From contig NC_039358.1 in assembly GCF_003573695.1 (NCBI RefSeq), positions 100,130,117 to 100,194,116 of the forward strand: a stretch of DNA of 64,000 bases, written 5' to 3'. Each line of letters begins with the position of its first letter. The first letter of the stretch is position 1. Positions 1 to 10,468 of the stretch are shown here, piece by piece. Below the pieces are notes generated by a model. That model saw only the letters and a program-made list of their open reading frames with translations. It was not told the DNA's origin and made no database searches. The DNA comes from Papaver somniferum (lineage: Eukaryota > Streptophyta > Magnoliopsida > Ranunculales > Papaveraceae). A program made the position numbers and the translations under genes.

Positions 1-1186
1 TGTTGCTCAAACGCACATCAGAAAATATCAAAATTCTCAAGACTGAGACGCGGACACTTTGGTGACGTGAGCATGTTACCTTGACCGACCAAGGTTGGCT
101 CTTTGGATTGCAGGAGGCCGGTCCCATACTTTTTCATCATTTGACCTAATTTGTTCACATTAGGTTCAAACTCTTCCAAACAATTTGGAATTTCATAAAA
201 CGATCGTCAGTCGATCCCATGACCAACCAGGGCCGGTTTTATGACCCCTTGGTCGGTCCTTAATCTCTTCATAATTTATTAGGTTTTATCACCTAAGGTT
301 CAGACGAGCATTATTTCAATAAATGATTAAACCAGCATTTGATCATCTTTTCACCAACTGGTCTTCAAGAGACTTTGGTATTTTGCTCACTAGAGTATCT
401 GAGCGTTACATGGTCGACTAATCATCCCATGTAGACGGTCCCTCCTTCACTCGGTGGTTGATTTTTAATAAATCATCAATTGATCAACAATTGATCGAAA
501 TTAGGGTTTTCGAATCCAAGGTTCATAATTCCAGATTCAAACGCTAATAATTTTACGTTGATCCCATTATCAATATTTTAATTAATTATACTCGGTTCAG
601 TTTCCATATTCTAAATTAATATTTTATTTGGTTCTGTACCAATAATTCATCAAACGAGCAACATTTGCTTAGATGAGCAATATTTGCTCGGACTAAGGAA
701 TATTGGTTCAACTATCAATATTCAACAATCCATTGAATGAGCAATATTTTCTCACCTTAACTATCAACATTTACTCGAGAATTATACCCTTGTCTCAATA
801 GACATGTTCGATTCATGAGTCTTAGAACATTTGCAAATCACATTCGACTCAGCAATACAAGGACTCATCATCCCATGAAGTCAGCAACTGACTAACTAAA
901 TACACGTCTGCCTTGCAGACTCACAATCACGAGACATCAATCGTGTTACATGGGGGGATATTAACTAGGATTTTGGTCTGGCGGTCTATGGCACGTGTGT
1001 TCATACACACGATGAAATGTGAGCAAGTCGTGCAATCAGTTGGAGGAGTTAGCAAAGTAGTGGATGGAAAATCAACCAAGTCTCCGCACGATGAGTAACT
1101 GGTTTTAACACGATTTCCACTTCCCCACTCTTTGACTCCAGCAACTGTCACACTTCATGGGATCAGGGTGTTTACAATTCTAGCAA

Positions 1187-1194
1187 TATAAATA
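1187..1194 (+). promoter_or_regulatory. TATA box of the LTR promoter, copy 1
   Basis: TATAAATA in the context gcaatataaataagtctc. It is repeated at 1714-1721 and conserved in the 3' LTR at 16416-16423, as expected of the retroelement's core promoter. Confidence 0.6.
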
Positions 1195-1713
1195 AGTCTC
1201 TGAATCATGATTGAAACAACAGACAATTTTTCGTAAAACAAGACACTTTTTTGTCGAACAGACAACAAGAGTACACAAACTCATCGGCTGAACAATTACT
1301 CTCAACAGAGCAAATTCAATCAATCAGAACTTATCTTATTTCTTCACGCAGAATACACAACACACCTACAATCTTTGATCACCATTGATCTCACACATTT
1401 TTCATCTTCCCTCCTACAGATCGACCCATCCTCTCTTGTGACCGAATTGACTCTGGAACGACCATTGTATTGGTTTAGGCCGGAATCCTACAGATTAATC
1501 TCTAGAACTTAAAGCACTCCCTTTTTGCAGTGCATCTGTGTGAGGTTTAATAGTTCGCTCGGTTCAAGGAGTTTCCTCCGCACGGTCGTCTCCTCAATTC
1601 CGTAAAAACCAGCGAATCGTTTTTCCCCATCTACACACGATTTCCACTTCCCCACTCTTTGACTCAAGCAACTGTCGCACTTCATGGGATAAAGGTGTTT
1701 ACAATTCTTGCAA

Positions 1714-1721
1714 TATAAATA
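1714..1721 (+). promoter_or_regulatory. TATA box of the LTR promoter, copy 2
   Basis: Second TATAAATA, 527 bp downstream of the first, inside the duplicated segment of the 5' LTR. Two spaced core promoters would give two possible start sites in this LTR. Confidence 0.6.
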
Positions 1722-2143
1722 AGTCTCTGAATCATGATTGAAACAACAGACAATCTTTCGTCAAACAAACAACAAGAGAACAAAACTCAGCGTCTGTAAA
1801 ATTACTCTCAACAAAACAAATTCAATTAATCAAAACTTATCTTATTTCTTCACGCAGAATAAACAACACACCTACAATTTCGATCACCATTGATCTCACA
1901 CATTTCTCAGCTTCCCTCCAACAGATCGACCCATCCTCTCTTATGACCGAATTGACTCTGGAACGACCATTGTCTTGGTTTAGGCCGGAGTCCTACAAAT
2001 TGATCTCTCGAATTCAAAGCACTCCCTTTTTGCAGTGCATCTGTGTGAGGTTTAATAATTCGCTCGGTTCAAGGAGTTTCCTCCACATGGTCGTCTCCTC
2101 AATTCCTTAAAAACCAGCAACTCATTTTGCCCCATCTACAGAT

Positions 2144-2161
2144 TGGCGACCACAGTGGGAG
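2144..2161 (+). other. Primer-binding site of the outer Tat element
   Basis: TGGCGACCACAGTGGGAG lies three bases after the LTR end and starts with TGG, complementary to a tRNA CCA end. I do not assign the tRNA with certainty. Confidence 0.7.
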
Positions 2162-2195
2162 ATCATTCTCTCGGTTGCAATCCAATTCTCACAAA

Positions 2196-2448
2196 GATGG
2201 TCAGTCTTAGGTCTACTTCAGAAACTCCAAATCAGAGTCTTCAAAATGCTGACACTCCTCAGGCTCGTCCGAATGACTTTGCTAATATTCATTATCCTTA
2301 TTTTACTACTCCTTTCTCATCTATAAATGCATTTGATGGGGAAATTACGTCATTAGCTGAACTAGCAAGAAGGCAGGAAATTTTGGAGAGAAACATAAAT
2401 CGATTGAAGGGAACAATCGATATTTGTTCAACTGCATGGTGGATCTGA
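2196..2448 (+). pseudogene. gag remnant of the outer Tat element
   Basis: An ORF from the ATG at 2196, about 50 bp after the primer-binding site, encodes a short polar protein ending in a charged segment (ELARRQEILERNINRL). Its position is that of gag. The capsid-type Retrotrans_gag domain and the CCHC zinc knuckle expected over the next ~1.5 kb are absent, and the protease frame begins almost at once. This is best explained by an internal deletion. The identification rests on position rather than on a recognisable gag domain. Confidence 0.6.
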
Positions 2449-3254
2449 AAAGAATATTAGGGGCTCAAGTCGTGGAACGCTCATCTCTTGACACCACTGA
2501 TGCTAGCCCTCAAGCCAACAACTTCACTACTTATAAAAAGCTGGTGGACCTGGAAGTTACACATTTGATTGAAAATTTAAGTGAACTCCTACACTTCTCC
2601 AGAGATCAGCGTATGAACACATTCGTTGCACTCAACCAAATATCATCCGGCGTGCAGCTAACTCCACCATCTCTAGCAGTTGAAGAAGTATCCATGGTGT
2701 CTGCACATTCGATCAACAATATCACCTTCGGAGAAGAAGACCGCATGGAAGACGAAGGACACAATCGAGCCTTGTACATGACCGGTTTTATCAAGGACTC
2801 TGAATTCAGGAGAGCTCTCGTTGATACAGGCGCTTCTACAAACATTATTCCTATGAAAACTCTCAAAGAGGGCAAGATCCCACAGAGTAAAATTGTCCGC
2901 CATCCCATCTTAATGACAGGTTTTGAAGGAAGCCAGAGCCATACATATGGATATGCATATGTAGACCTGAAAGTAGGACCTATTCAATCAAAGGTCAAAT
3001 TTCACGTAATTGAGCAAGAACCCGATTACCACATGATACTCGGACGACCATGGCTCCATGATAACAAGGTGGTTCCCTCGACGTACCATCAATGCATGAA
3101 GGCTCTACTCAACAAAAAAATTGTTCATATTGCGGCCTCATCATCTCCTTATGCTCCGGTCTACGATGTTGAATTCCTTGAATCTCAAAAAAAGCATCCC
3201 CGAACCTCCAAGCAGGATCTGCAGTACTCCACTCCCAGGCTGGAAGTCCATTGA
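2436..3254 (+). pseudogene. Retropepsin-like aspartic protease region of the outer element
   Basis: The frame from the ATG at 2436 is open to 3254. The catalytic motif VDTGAS is at about codons 129-134 (Asp codon at 2823-2825), followed by the family's second signature ILGRPWLH near 3035-3055. In Ty3/gypsy elements this enzyme cleaves the Gag-Pol polyprotein inside the particle. About 100 residues before the motif look like a gag-protease linker. It is followed by ~300 bp with stops in all frames before RT starts near 3564, so the polyprotein is broken here. Confidence 0.88.
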
Positions 3255-3563
3255 AGAAGCTTCTGACAAACCATCATCTTCATGTGCTAAACCGATCAAG
3301 TCACCTGCTACACCGATCAAACGCCGCAAGGATCAGGCCTCAACTCCATGATCTAATTTCATAGCCAGTCACGATGCGGAGAGGAGGATCATTTACCGTC
3401 GGCGCAAATATTAGCAATTAACAGGGGAGAACGATGAAAAGTCTCCCCGCCCGAAGAATCATGTCAGAGTGAATAATCACCTGATGAAGAGATTCAAGAT
3501 GCTCCAAGACTATTACAAGATAACACTGATTCCACTATTGATGACCTCGAAACAATCAACATC

Positions 3564-3962
3564 GGGACGGAGGATGATCCAAGGACAATCTTAATTAGTT
3601 CCGCACTGTCACCAGAAGAGCGGACGGAACTGATAAGTCTGTTGAAAGAGTACCAGGATATATTTGCTTGGACATACGATGAAATGCCTGGTCTAGACGA
3701 AAAATTAGTCATTCATCATCTGCACATCACTCCTAGCTCCAAAGTTGTCAAACAATTGCCTAGGCAGTTCAGACACGAAGTCGAGGAACAAATCAAAGTC
3801 GAGATTCAGAAACTACTGGCAGCGAGGTTTATCAAACCCATTTAACATCCAACATGGCTGGGAAATGTTGTTCCTGTCAAGAAGAAAAATGGTCAAATCA
3901 GATGTTGTGTTGATTTTAGGAATTTGAATAAATGTGGTCTGAAGGATGATTTTCCCCTACCC
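3564..3962 (+). pseudogene. Reverse transcriptase, N-terminal part, cut by insertion
   Basis: One frame reads from about 3564 through DIFAWTYDEMPGLD (the FAWSY.DMPGLD signature of Tat-type elements), then a stop (TAA at 3842-3844), and continues as VPVKKKNGQIRCCVDFRNLN, the RT fingers motif. It breaks off at 3962 after a codon for Pro. The same domain resumes at 7093 in the expected register, so the RT was split by the element at 3963-7087. Confidence 0.9.
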
Positions 3963-4217
3963 TCATAGGATCCTGATACTAATCACACAAGACCCTAATA
4001 CTCACTCAAACCATAATAACCATTTGATCTGTTGATTGGAGATCAACCACCATAATAAGCAGAGCTTACTTAAATTTGTTTCATTAATTTTCATGGATTA
4101 TTCAAACCCTAAAATAAACTATATATTTATAATAATCAATACTTGTAATGCAAGGAAATAACCCTAAACTAATTACTAAAAGCACCCGTAATTCTATTTG
4201 GTGTCGGTGTCCCAACA
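3963..4217 (-). repeat. 3' LTR (minus-strand sense) of the nested element
   Basis: 255 bp matching 6833-7087 along its whole length. It ends gtgtcccaaca, whose complement gives the TGTTGGGAC start. The opposite terminus has lost its consensus (TCAT here against TGAA in the other copy). Confidence 0.92.
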
Positions 4218-4296
4218 TCCCCAAGCCCTTGAAACACAACTTGTCCTCAAGTTGGATCGCAAGACAAAATGATATATCACATTTCGCAATTACAAG

Positions 4297-4983
4297 CTAA
4301 GGAGGCTTCCATAGTCTTGATAAGCTTGTCATGTACAAGGGAACAATTAATCCAATTAGTCGCGTATCTGGATCAGCGCAAACGGCTTGAGAGTTAGCAT
4401 CTTTGTTGGACATATGAATCATTATGACTTGGGCAGCTGCAACATTAGGTGGCAATTCTGATCTGAAATATCCCTGGTCTCCAAGTGTATTTGTACACTT
4501 GGCCATTAAATTCATAATTTGGAATATTTTTCCACGATCAAATATCCTGAATGCAAGAGAGTTCACATGGCGTCCCTGTCCTTGTCCAGAAATTAACCGA
4601 CCCTTTTGGTGCATCATGTAATAATCATACATGGTTGTGGTTGCTTCTATGAATTCAATCACTGGACGGTCATAAGAGCTTAAATATATCGTTCCTTCTC
4701 TGTTCCATTTAACACCAGTATATATACAGACAATCTTGTCCATAATTGTTGCTCCCGAAAATACTTTTGAATCTTCCGAAGTGACGAACAACTTAGAATT
4801 CCTAACACCATCTTCACGAAGTTCTTCATTGTCGAAAACTTGGCAATTAGAAGGCTGAGAAAAAGAACTTGACCCTGTATCCGGTATGTAGAGATCGTTA
4901 CAGTAAACCTCAGATGAATTATCTTTTCCACCCTCCTTGAATAGGACCTTGTCCCCAAAGGTATGAACTTGACGCAGGTGCAA
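4297..4983 (-). pseudogene. Unrecognised ORF of the nested element
   Basis: A 228-codon minus-strand ORF contains DKVLFKEGGKDN near its start and a mixed polar body. A similar KVLFKEGG phrase lies upstream of the 5059-5700 ORF (about 5715-5750), so this element seems to repeat a module. No enzyme motif is visible. The KVLFKEGG phrase resembles linker or C-terminal text seen in plant Ty3/gypsy polyproteins. The function is unknown. Confidence 0.45.
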
Positions 4984-5058
4984 TTCCTATCTGTATCTCA
5001 TCAAAAGCAATAGCCTTAGATTTGCCTTCTTCTGGAAGAAACTTTTTAATTGCAGCAG

Positions 5059-5700
5059 CTAGTTTAGTTTCCTCCCGACCAGCGTGTCTAATGGGTAATG
5101 TAGATTTCCCATGATCAATTGTCCAGTGGTCCCAACATTTACGTCAGGTTCTGTTCGTGTAAATGTAACCCCAACCTCACCTGGATTAAGACGGGCATTA
5201 GATTCAAGTGGAACATTGTTTTCACGACGGCAGTGCAATTCAGTGCAAAAGCCAATTTCGAGAAGGGAGAACTTGGTCGGAGAAATGGAAACTGGATTGA
5301 CGACACAAATGGTAACCTCCATGCCTATATTCTTTTTATCCTTTCCATGACTATAGTGTGAGACATCTTGTTTTTCTTCGGAAGGGATGGAATAGTCTTG
5401 CGTAGAAACTGTTACCTTATCAATTTCTTTCTCTTTATTCTCTTCATTTTGCAATCCATGACAAGTTTCTTCAACAATATCGACTGAATAAACATCATTC
5501 TCGACTACCGTTGATGACAAAGATGATGTAGAAACTTTATTTTGTACTTGCATAGTCTGTAGCTCAGTGCTCGATATATTTTGAGATGCTAGCAAGGCCT
5601 TAACTCTGGCATCGGATGATATACGATCAGCATGAACCTTTTCCAATAATTCAGTTAACGGTGTCTTTTTTCCATCTAAATCAGAAGCAATAGGTTGCAT
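5059..5700 (-). pseudogene. Gag-like leader ORF of the nested element
   Basis: A 213-codon minus-strand ORF opens with PLTELLEKVHADRISSDARV, which resembles LAALLEKICADTIASSRRLD in the ORF at 6087-6419. The two may be copies of one gag N-terminal segment. The rest is acidic and polar, with no enzyme motif. It probably belongs to the gag-derived content of a non-autonomous element. Confidence 0.45.
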
Positions 5701-5714
5701 AAACTGTTGTTGTA

Positions 5715-5999
5715 TTATCCCACCCTCCTTAAAAAGGACCTTGCCCTCAAGGTCCGAGCTGGAAACTGTGGGTACAATATCGTTTTCCTCTGCAATGGCT
5801 GTGGATGAACATGCTTTATAGGTACATTAGCCGGGAGTCTTGACCAAGACTTTTCCCACTCAAATGTATTTGTATACACTTTCTTTTCAGAACTATAATG
5901 AGTAATTTTCTGTTCCACAAAAACATCGGAACTGCAATTAATGGACTCTCTCGCGTATACATGAACATCACCAATACTTGAGTGAGTTGTATGTGCCAA
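5715..5999 (-). pseudogene. ORF fragment of the nested element
   Basis: A 94-codon minus-strand frame ending in SFLRRVG, lying between the two leader-like modules. Its relation to gag is not visible from sequence. I see no motif and no initiation context. Confidence 0.3.
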
Positions 6000-6086
6000 G
6001 GCGGAACGGGTACGGCATGGATTAATACCCTTGCGAGATGGAAACCAAGAACAAAGTGTGCGACAAAATTGTGGCCATGTTAGTTC

Positions 6087-6419
6087 TCATAGATCATATA
6101 TCTTCCTTTGGTACCAACGAATTGCATCACCACTGAGATGGACAACATCCATGGATACTTTTTCGGCATCAGATATATATACCATGAAAATTAAAGTATT
6201 CTCTGCCTTAAAAAGCCACCCTTCCGCATCATCTTCGTCAAAAATAGGGAACTTCAAATTTGTTGCAGGCATACCTCGCAACCCTGCAATTATGGAATCA
6301 AGTCTTCTACTAGAAGCTATAGTATCTGCACATATTTTTTCCAGCAGCGCAGCTAATTGTGTATTTGGCTTCATTGACAAACTCCAAAAGAAAAACTTGA
6401 AGTCCCAAAGAAAAGACAC
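6087..6419 (-). pseudogene. gag fragment of the nested element
   Basis: The minus-strand frame reads LKFPIFDEDDAEGWLFKAEN, close to the LPxFDGxDPxxWLxxAE core at the start of plant Ty3/gypsy gag proteins, preceded by a short helical leader. It lies just inside the primer-binding end of the element, as gag should. About 110 residues remain; the capsid core and zinc knuckle are missing. Confidence 0.72.
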
Positions 6420-6814
6420 CTAAACAAACTTGTACTGGTACTGGTCGTTAACCTAAATAAATTAGGTTTGGAAAGGTGGAACGTAAACACTAAACCAGTT
6501 AAGATGATTACACGAACAAGACTTGAAATAATCAATTTAACTCACCAGACCAGAACTGTCTTTTTGTTGTTGTAGCACCCTGTCACCGGATTGACGTGTC
6601 GTCCTACCCTTATTCACCAGGAAGATACGAGGTTGCTTGACAATAGTGATACAGATACCTCAAATCCAATATTCACGTTTTTTTTTAATCGTTGAATGAT
6701 GCTTTTCGATAGATAACGTCAGCAATCAATCGTTCGTGTTTTTTTTAATAAGATGGATACGGATGGGATGGTATAGCAGCGGAAGATGTAATGAATAATA
6801 ATAATAAGGATCTA

Positions 6815-6832
6815 AACCTAGTTGATACCAGA
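6815..6832 (-). other. Primer-binding site of the nested element
   Basis: The complement reads TGGTATCAAC from about 6830 downward, next to the LTR. TGGTATCA matches the 3' end of plant initiator tRNA-Met and fixes the element's orientation as minus. Confidence 0.75.
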
Positions 6833-7087
6833 TGAAAGGATCTTGATACTAATCACACAAGACCCTAATACTCACTCAAACCATAATAACCATTTGATCC
6901 GTTGATTGGAAAGCAGCCACCATAATAAGCAGAGCTTACTTAAATTTGTTTCATTAATTTTCTTGGATTATCCAAACCCTAAAACAAACTATATATTTAT
7001 AATAATCAATACTTGTAATGCAAGGAAATAACTCTAAACTAATTACTAAAAGCACCCGTAATGTTATTTGGTGTCGGTGTCCCAACA
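6833..7087 (-). repeat. 5' LTR (minus-strand sense) of the nested element
   Basis: 255 bp, from TGAAAGGATC at 6833 to CCCAACA at 7087. On the minus strand it precedes the primer-binding site. Confidence 0.92.
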
Positions 7088-7092
7088 TACCC

Positions 7093-8388
7093 AACATTGA
7101 TATGCTCGTCGATGCAACCAGTGGTCACGGTATGTTCTCATTCATGGATGGTTACAACGGATACAACCAGATCAAGATGTACGAGCATGATGCCAACAAG
7201 ACCGCATTCCGTATTCCCATTGGGAACTTTCACTACACTGTGATGCCCTTTGGATTAAAGAATGCAGGTGCTACCTATCAACGAGCTATGACTGCAATAT
7301 TCCACAATATGATGCATAAACAAGTAGAAGACTATGTTGACGATGTGGTCGTGAAATCGAAGACTCGAGCATCCCACTTAGAAATACTGAAACAGGTTTT
7401 CGAAAGATGCAGAAAATACAAATTAAAGATGAATCCTTTGAAATGCGCTTTTGGTGTCTCTTCTGGAAAATTCTTAGGTTTCCAAGTTACGACGGAAGAA
7501 ATCAAAGTCGACCCATACAAGATGAAATCTATTACCACCATGCCTCCTCCACGCACCGTGAAAGAGCTTCAGAGTTTTATAGGAAAGGTAAATTACATTC
7601 GATGCTTCATTCCTGGGTTAGCTCAACTCATTGATTCATTCACCCCTCTACTGAAGAAAGGAGCGAGTTTCACATGGACAACTGTTCAACAAGATGCCTT
7701 CGAAAAGATACAACAAATATTATTTTCACCTGCTGTCATGAAATCTCCAGTGCAAGTACGACCATTAATACTCTATACAGCCTCCAGTGATGTTGCTATT
7801 GGAGCTCTTCCTGCTCAAGAAGATGAAGAAGGTGTCGAACATCCGATCTACTACTTCAGTCGTATAATGAGAGATGCTGAGCTACGATACCCAAAATCTG
7901 AAAGAACATGCTTAGCATTGGCTGACGCAATCCAGAAATTCAAACACTATTTACTAGCCAACAGAGTTGTACTTGTTTCCAAGGCCAACCCTATAAAGTT
8001 CTTACTATCGAAGCCAGCCTTGATAGGGAGACCAGCGAAGTGGCTACTGCAGATGTCAGAGTTTGACATGGCCCATGTACTTCCCAAGGCAATCAAAGGT
8101 CAAGCAGTTGCAGATATACTCGCTGCCTTTCCAGGAGAAGATGTCACAAAGTTACATGAAGACGTGCCTGGAGAATTTCCAGAGATCTTGATTGTCAAAG
8201 AAGAAACGTGGCTCTTATACTTTGATGGATCCGCCACCCCTAGCAATGACACTGGAGAAGCGGGCATGGTGCTTGTATCTCCGCCTGGAGAAGTATTCTC
8301 ATACTCGTTTAAGTTGGATTTCCATTGTACCAACATTTCAACAGAATACGAAGCTTTCCTACTAGGATTGTCTTTGGCCAAATAAGCA
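7093..8388 (+). pseudogene. RT (palm/thumb), RNase H and start of the second RNase H
   Basis: This continues the RT cut at 3962. In order: MPFGLKNAGATYQRAM (about 7230-7290), the catalytic YVDD (codons 7333-7344), LGFQV and the thumb region, IGKVNYI, then RNase H with ASSDVAIGA and YYFSR, and from about 8212 a second RNase H-like domain starting WLLYFDGSATPSND. The dual RNase H is the established hallmark of the Tat group. RT copies the element's RNA; the RNases H degrade the RNA strand. The frame is open for about 430 codons, then ends in TAA (8386-8388) inside the second RNase H. Confidence 0.93.
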
Positions 8389-9008
8389 GGAGCAATGCAC
8401 CTCGAGATAAGGGGGGGGATTCGAAGCTGTTGGTCAACCAAATGAATGAAGTCTACTCTCTCAAAGAAATAACTTTTTCTCCATTCAGAGCCGAAGCACA
8501 ACGGTTATTGACTCATTTTGCTGATGCAACAATCGTCCATACCGGTCGAACTAATAACAGACATGCCGACTGCTTAGAAACTCTTGCCTCTAAGATACAA
8601 TTTGAAGGAGCGGAGAAATCTATCACGGTGCTAAGGCGTGTTGTATCATCTACCTGTCTTGCTCAAATTCAAGATGTTCAAGCAAACGACTGGCGAGCAC
8701 CTATTATTCATGAATTGGGCAGTTCTCTTTCAGAAGGGAAAGTTAACCTCAAGGAACTAAAAAATTACTTCTTGCTTCATGGGGCGTTATACTATCGAAA
8801 TCCCGATGGGTCTTTATCACGATGTCTTGGAAACGAAGATGCTAACGAGCAACTAAAATGTATACATGAAGAAATCTGCGGACTGACGTCGGTAGTAACG
8901 CTTTACAGAAGACTTCAAAGGATGGGATACTATTGGCCTTCCATGGAGCTCAGTCAAGAACTCTGCAAAGATCTTTTCCCAATTGTCAGACGCCTCCTCA
9001 TCATTTAG
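8389..9008 (+). pseudogene. Second RNase H (C-terminal half), linker and first HHCC-like module
   Basis: After the stop, homology continues (AGAMHLEIRG), crosses a run of eight G at 8411-8418 that shifts the frame, and goes on as DSKLLVNQMNEVYSLKEI and ADCLETLASKI. It then enters a linker with LHGALYYRNPDG, HEEICG and RLQRMGYYWPSM, which resembles the region before integrase zinc fingers. A second, better HHCC module follows at 9220-9345, so the module appears twice. The HHCC ligands are incomplete in this first copy. Confidence 0.82.
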
Positions 9009-9039
9009 AAGCTTTGACAGTCCATCACACTGGGGACTA

Positions 9040-10265
9040 GGAACCTTACATCAAGTACCTTCGGGACAATGACTTGCCGTTGGAATAGAAAGAAGCAGTC
9101 AAACTCATTCAGAGAGCCAAAAGATTTGTCTTTCTTGATGGAGTCTTATACCGCAAAAGCTTTGGTGGGAACTTGCTGAGATGCTTAGCTGAGAATGAAA
9201 TCCCAACAATTTTAAAAGAAATGCATGATGGAGAGCATCAAGGAAATAGGAAATTATTTCTCCAAATTCATGATAAATATTATTGGCCTACCATGGAAGA
9301 CAATGCAGCTGCACACGTTCAGAGGTGTCATCAATGCCAAGTCCATGGTAATCTCATCCACACTCCTTGTCTCCCATTGAATTATGTGAATAGTCCATGG
9401 CCTTTCTATAGTTGGGGACTAGATATCATCGGGAAAATCAATCCATCATCTTCGAAGTAGCACGAATACATCATCATCTCAACTGAGTATTTTACCAAAG
9501 GGGTTGAAGCTATCCCTCTTCGAAGCACCACTGGACTCACGATTGCAGCCTTCATCAAAGAGTACATGATATGTAGGTTCGGTGTTCCTAAACACATTTT
9601 CACCGATAATGGAACTCCTTTTGCCAACAAGCATGTGACAGAATTTCTCGAGGAATACGACATCAAACAAGTTGTATCCATACCGTACTATCCCCAAGGG
9701 AACGGACAAGCAGAGAGCACCAAAAAAACTTTGATCTGAATTCTCAGCCGAACAATTCATGATAATCCTCGAACGTGGCATGAACAATTTTCTATGGATT
9801 TATGGGCCTATCGAATCGCACCGAGGATCTCGATCGGAACTTCACCATACTCCCTTGTCTATGGAGCCGACGCCATACTCCCAGCAGAAATCAAAATTCC
9901 TTCAGCAAGGATTGCAGCAGCCAGTGGAGTATAATGGGATGAATCCGAAGTGTCCAACTCAAGAATCGCTAAACTGGACATGCTCGAGTCAAGGAGCGCT
10001 AAGGTAGAAAAATACGTGGAAGCATACAAACAAAGGATCTCCAGAGCTTACAACAAAATGGTAAGACCCCGAACATTCCAAGTAGGAGATTTGGTATTAA
10101 AGACAGCAAAGCACATTCAACAAGATATGTCTGCTCCAAAGTTCTATCCGAAATGGGAAGGACCATATGTAGTCATCAAGGCAGTATCAGTGGATATTAC
10201 AAGATCTTGGCTATTGATGGAGGAGTAGAAGGAAATATAATCAACGGCAAATGGCTCAAAGCATA
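9040..10265 (+). pseudogene. Integrase of the outer element, with several stops
   Basis: After an in-frame stop near 9090 come the zinc module (HDGEHQG ... CHQCQVHG, 9220-9345), then the DDE core: WGLDIIGK (first Asp, about 9415), a stop at 9457-9459, FTDNGTPF (second Asp, about 9600) and GNGQAES (Glu, about 9710). The C-terminal part reads FQVGDLVLK and YPKWEGPYVV, ending near GKWLKA at 10265. Integrase joins the cDNA to host DNA. At least four stops or frameshifts interrupt it (including about 9738 and 9933), so it is inactive. Confidence 0.92.
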
Positions 10266-10468
10266 GTATGCCTGATCAACAGAAAGCAATTACTTTTTCA
10301 TCATTCAAGCATATTTCAAAATATAATTTATATTCCTCCAAAAGAGAGTGCAAAATTCTCATTTGTTCATTAGACATTCATCAATTGAACAAAATTCCTT
10401 CATATAATCAATTATTCTACCTTACCCAAAAGAATATCTTAAAACCTACAACCATCTCAAGTGATCAC

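Larger units (their letters stand above)
1..2140 (+). repeat. 5' LTR of the outer Tat element (3' two-thirds only)
   Basis: Base 1 aligns with base 15264 of the 3' LTR, and the similarity runs to the terminal CATCTACA at 2133-2140, directly before the primer-binding site. Many substitutions and small indels separate the two LTRs, so the insertion is not recent. This copy is longer than the matching part of the 3' LTR because its promoter-proximal ~0.5 kb is duplicated (1108-2140). Confidence 0.92.
1108..2140 (+). repeat. Tandem duplication of the LTR promoter/R-U5 segment
   Basis: The block starting acacgatttccacttcc at 1108 recurs at 1635 and runs a second time to the LTR end at 2140. Copy 1 ends with the LTR terminus CATCTACA at 1628-1635, so copy 2 starts right after a complete LTR end. 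Units are about 527 and 506 bp. The 3' LTR has one copy only (about 16340-16843), so the event followed insertion or was lost from the 3' LTR. Confidence 0.88.
3963..7087 (-). mobile_element. Non-autonomous LTR retrotransposon nested in RT, opposite orientation
   Basis: Two 255-bp direct repeats (3963-4217 and 6833-7087) enclose 2.6 kb. The 5-bp duplication taccc flanks the element exactly (3958-3962 and 7088-7092), and removing the element plus one copy restores the RT register. Read on the minus strand, the LTR is TG...CA, the primer-binding site starts TGGTATCAAC next to the right LTR (initiator-Met type), and the polypurine tract AAGGGCTTGGGGA abuts the left LTR. I counted about 13 mismatches between the LTRs. 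No protease, RT or integrase is present. Confidence 0.93.
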
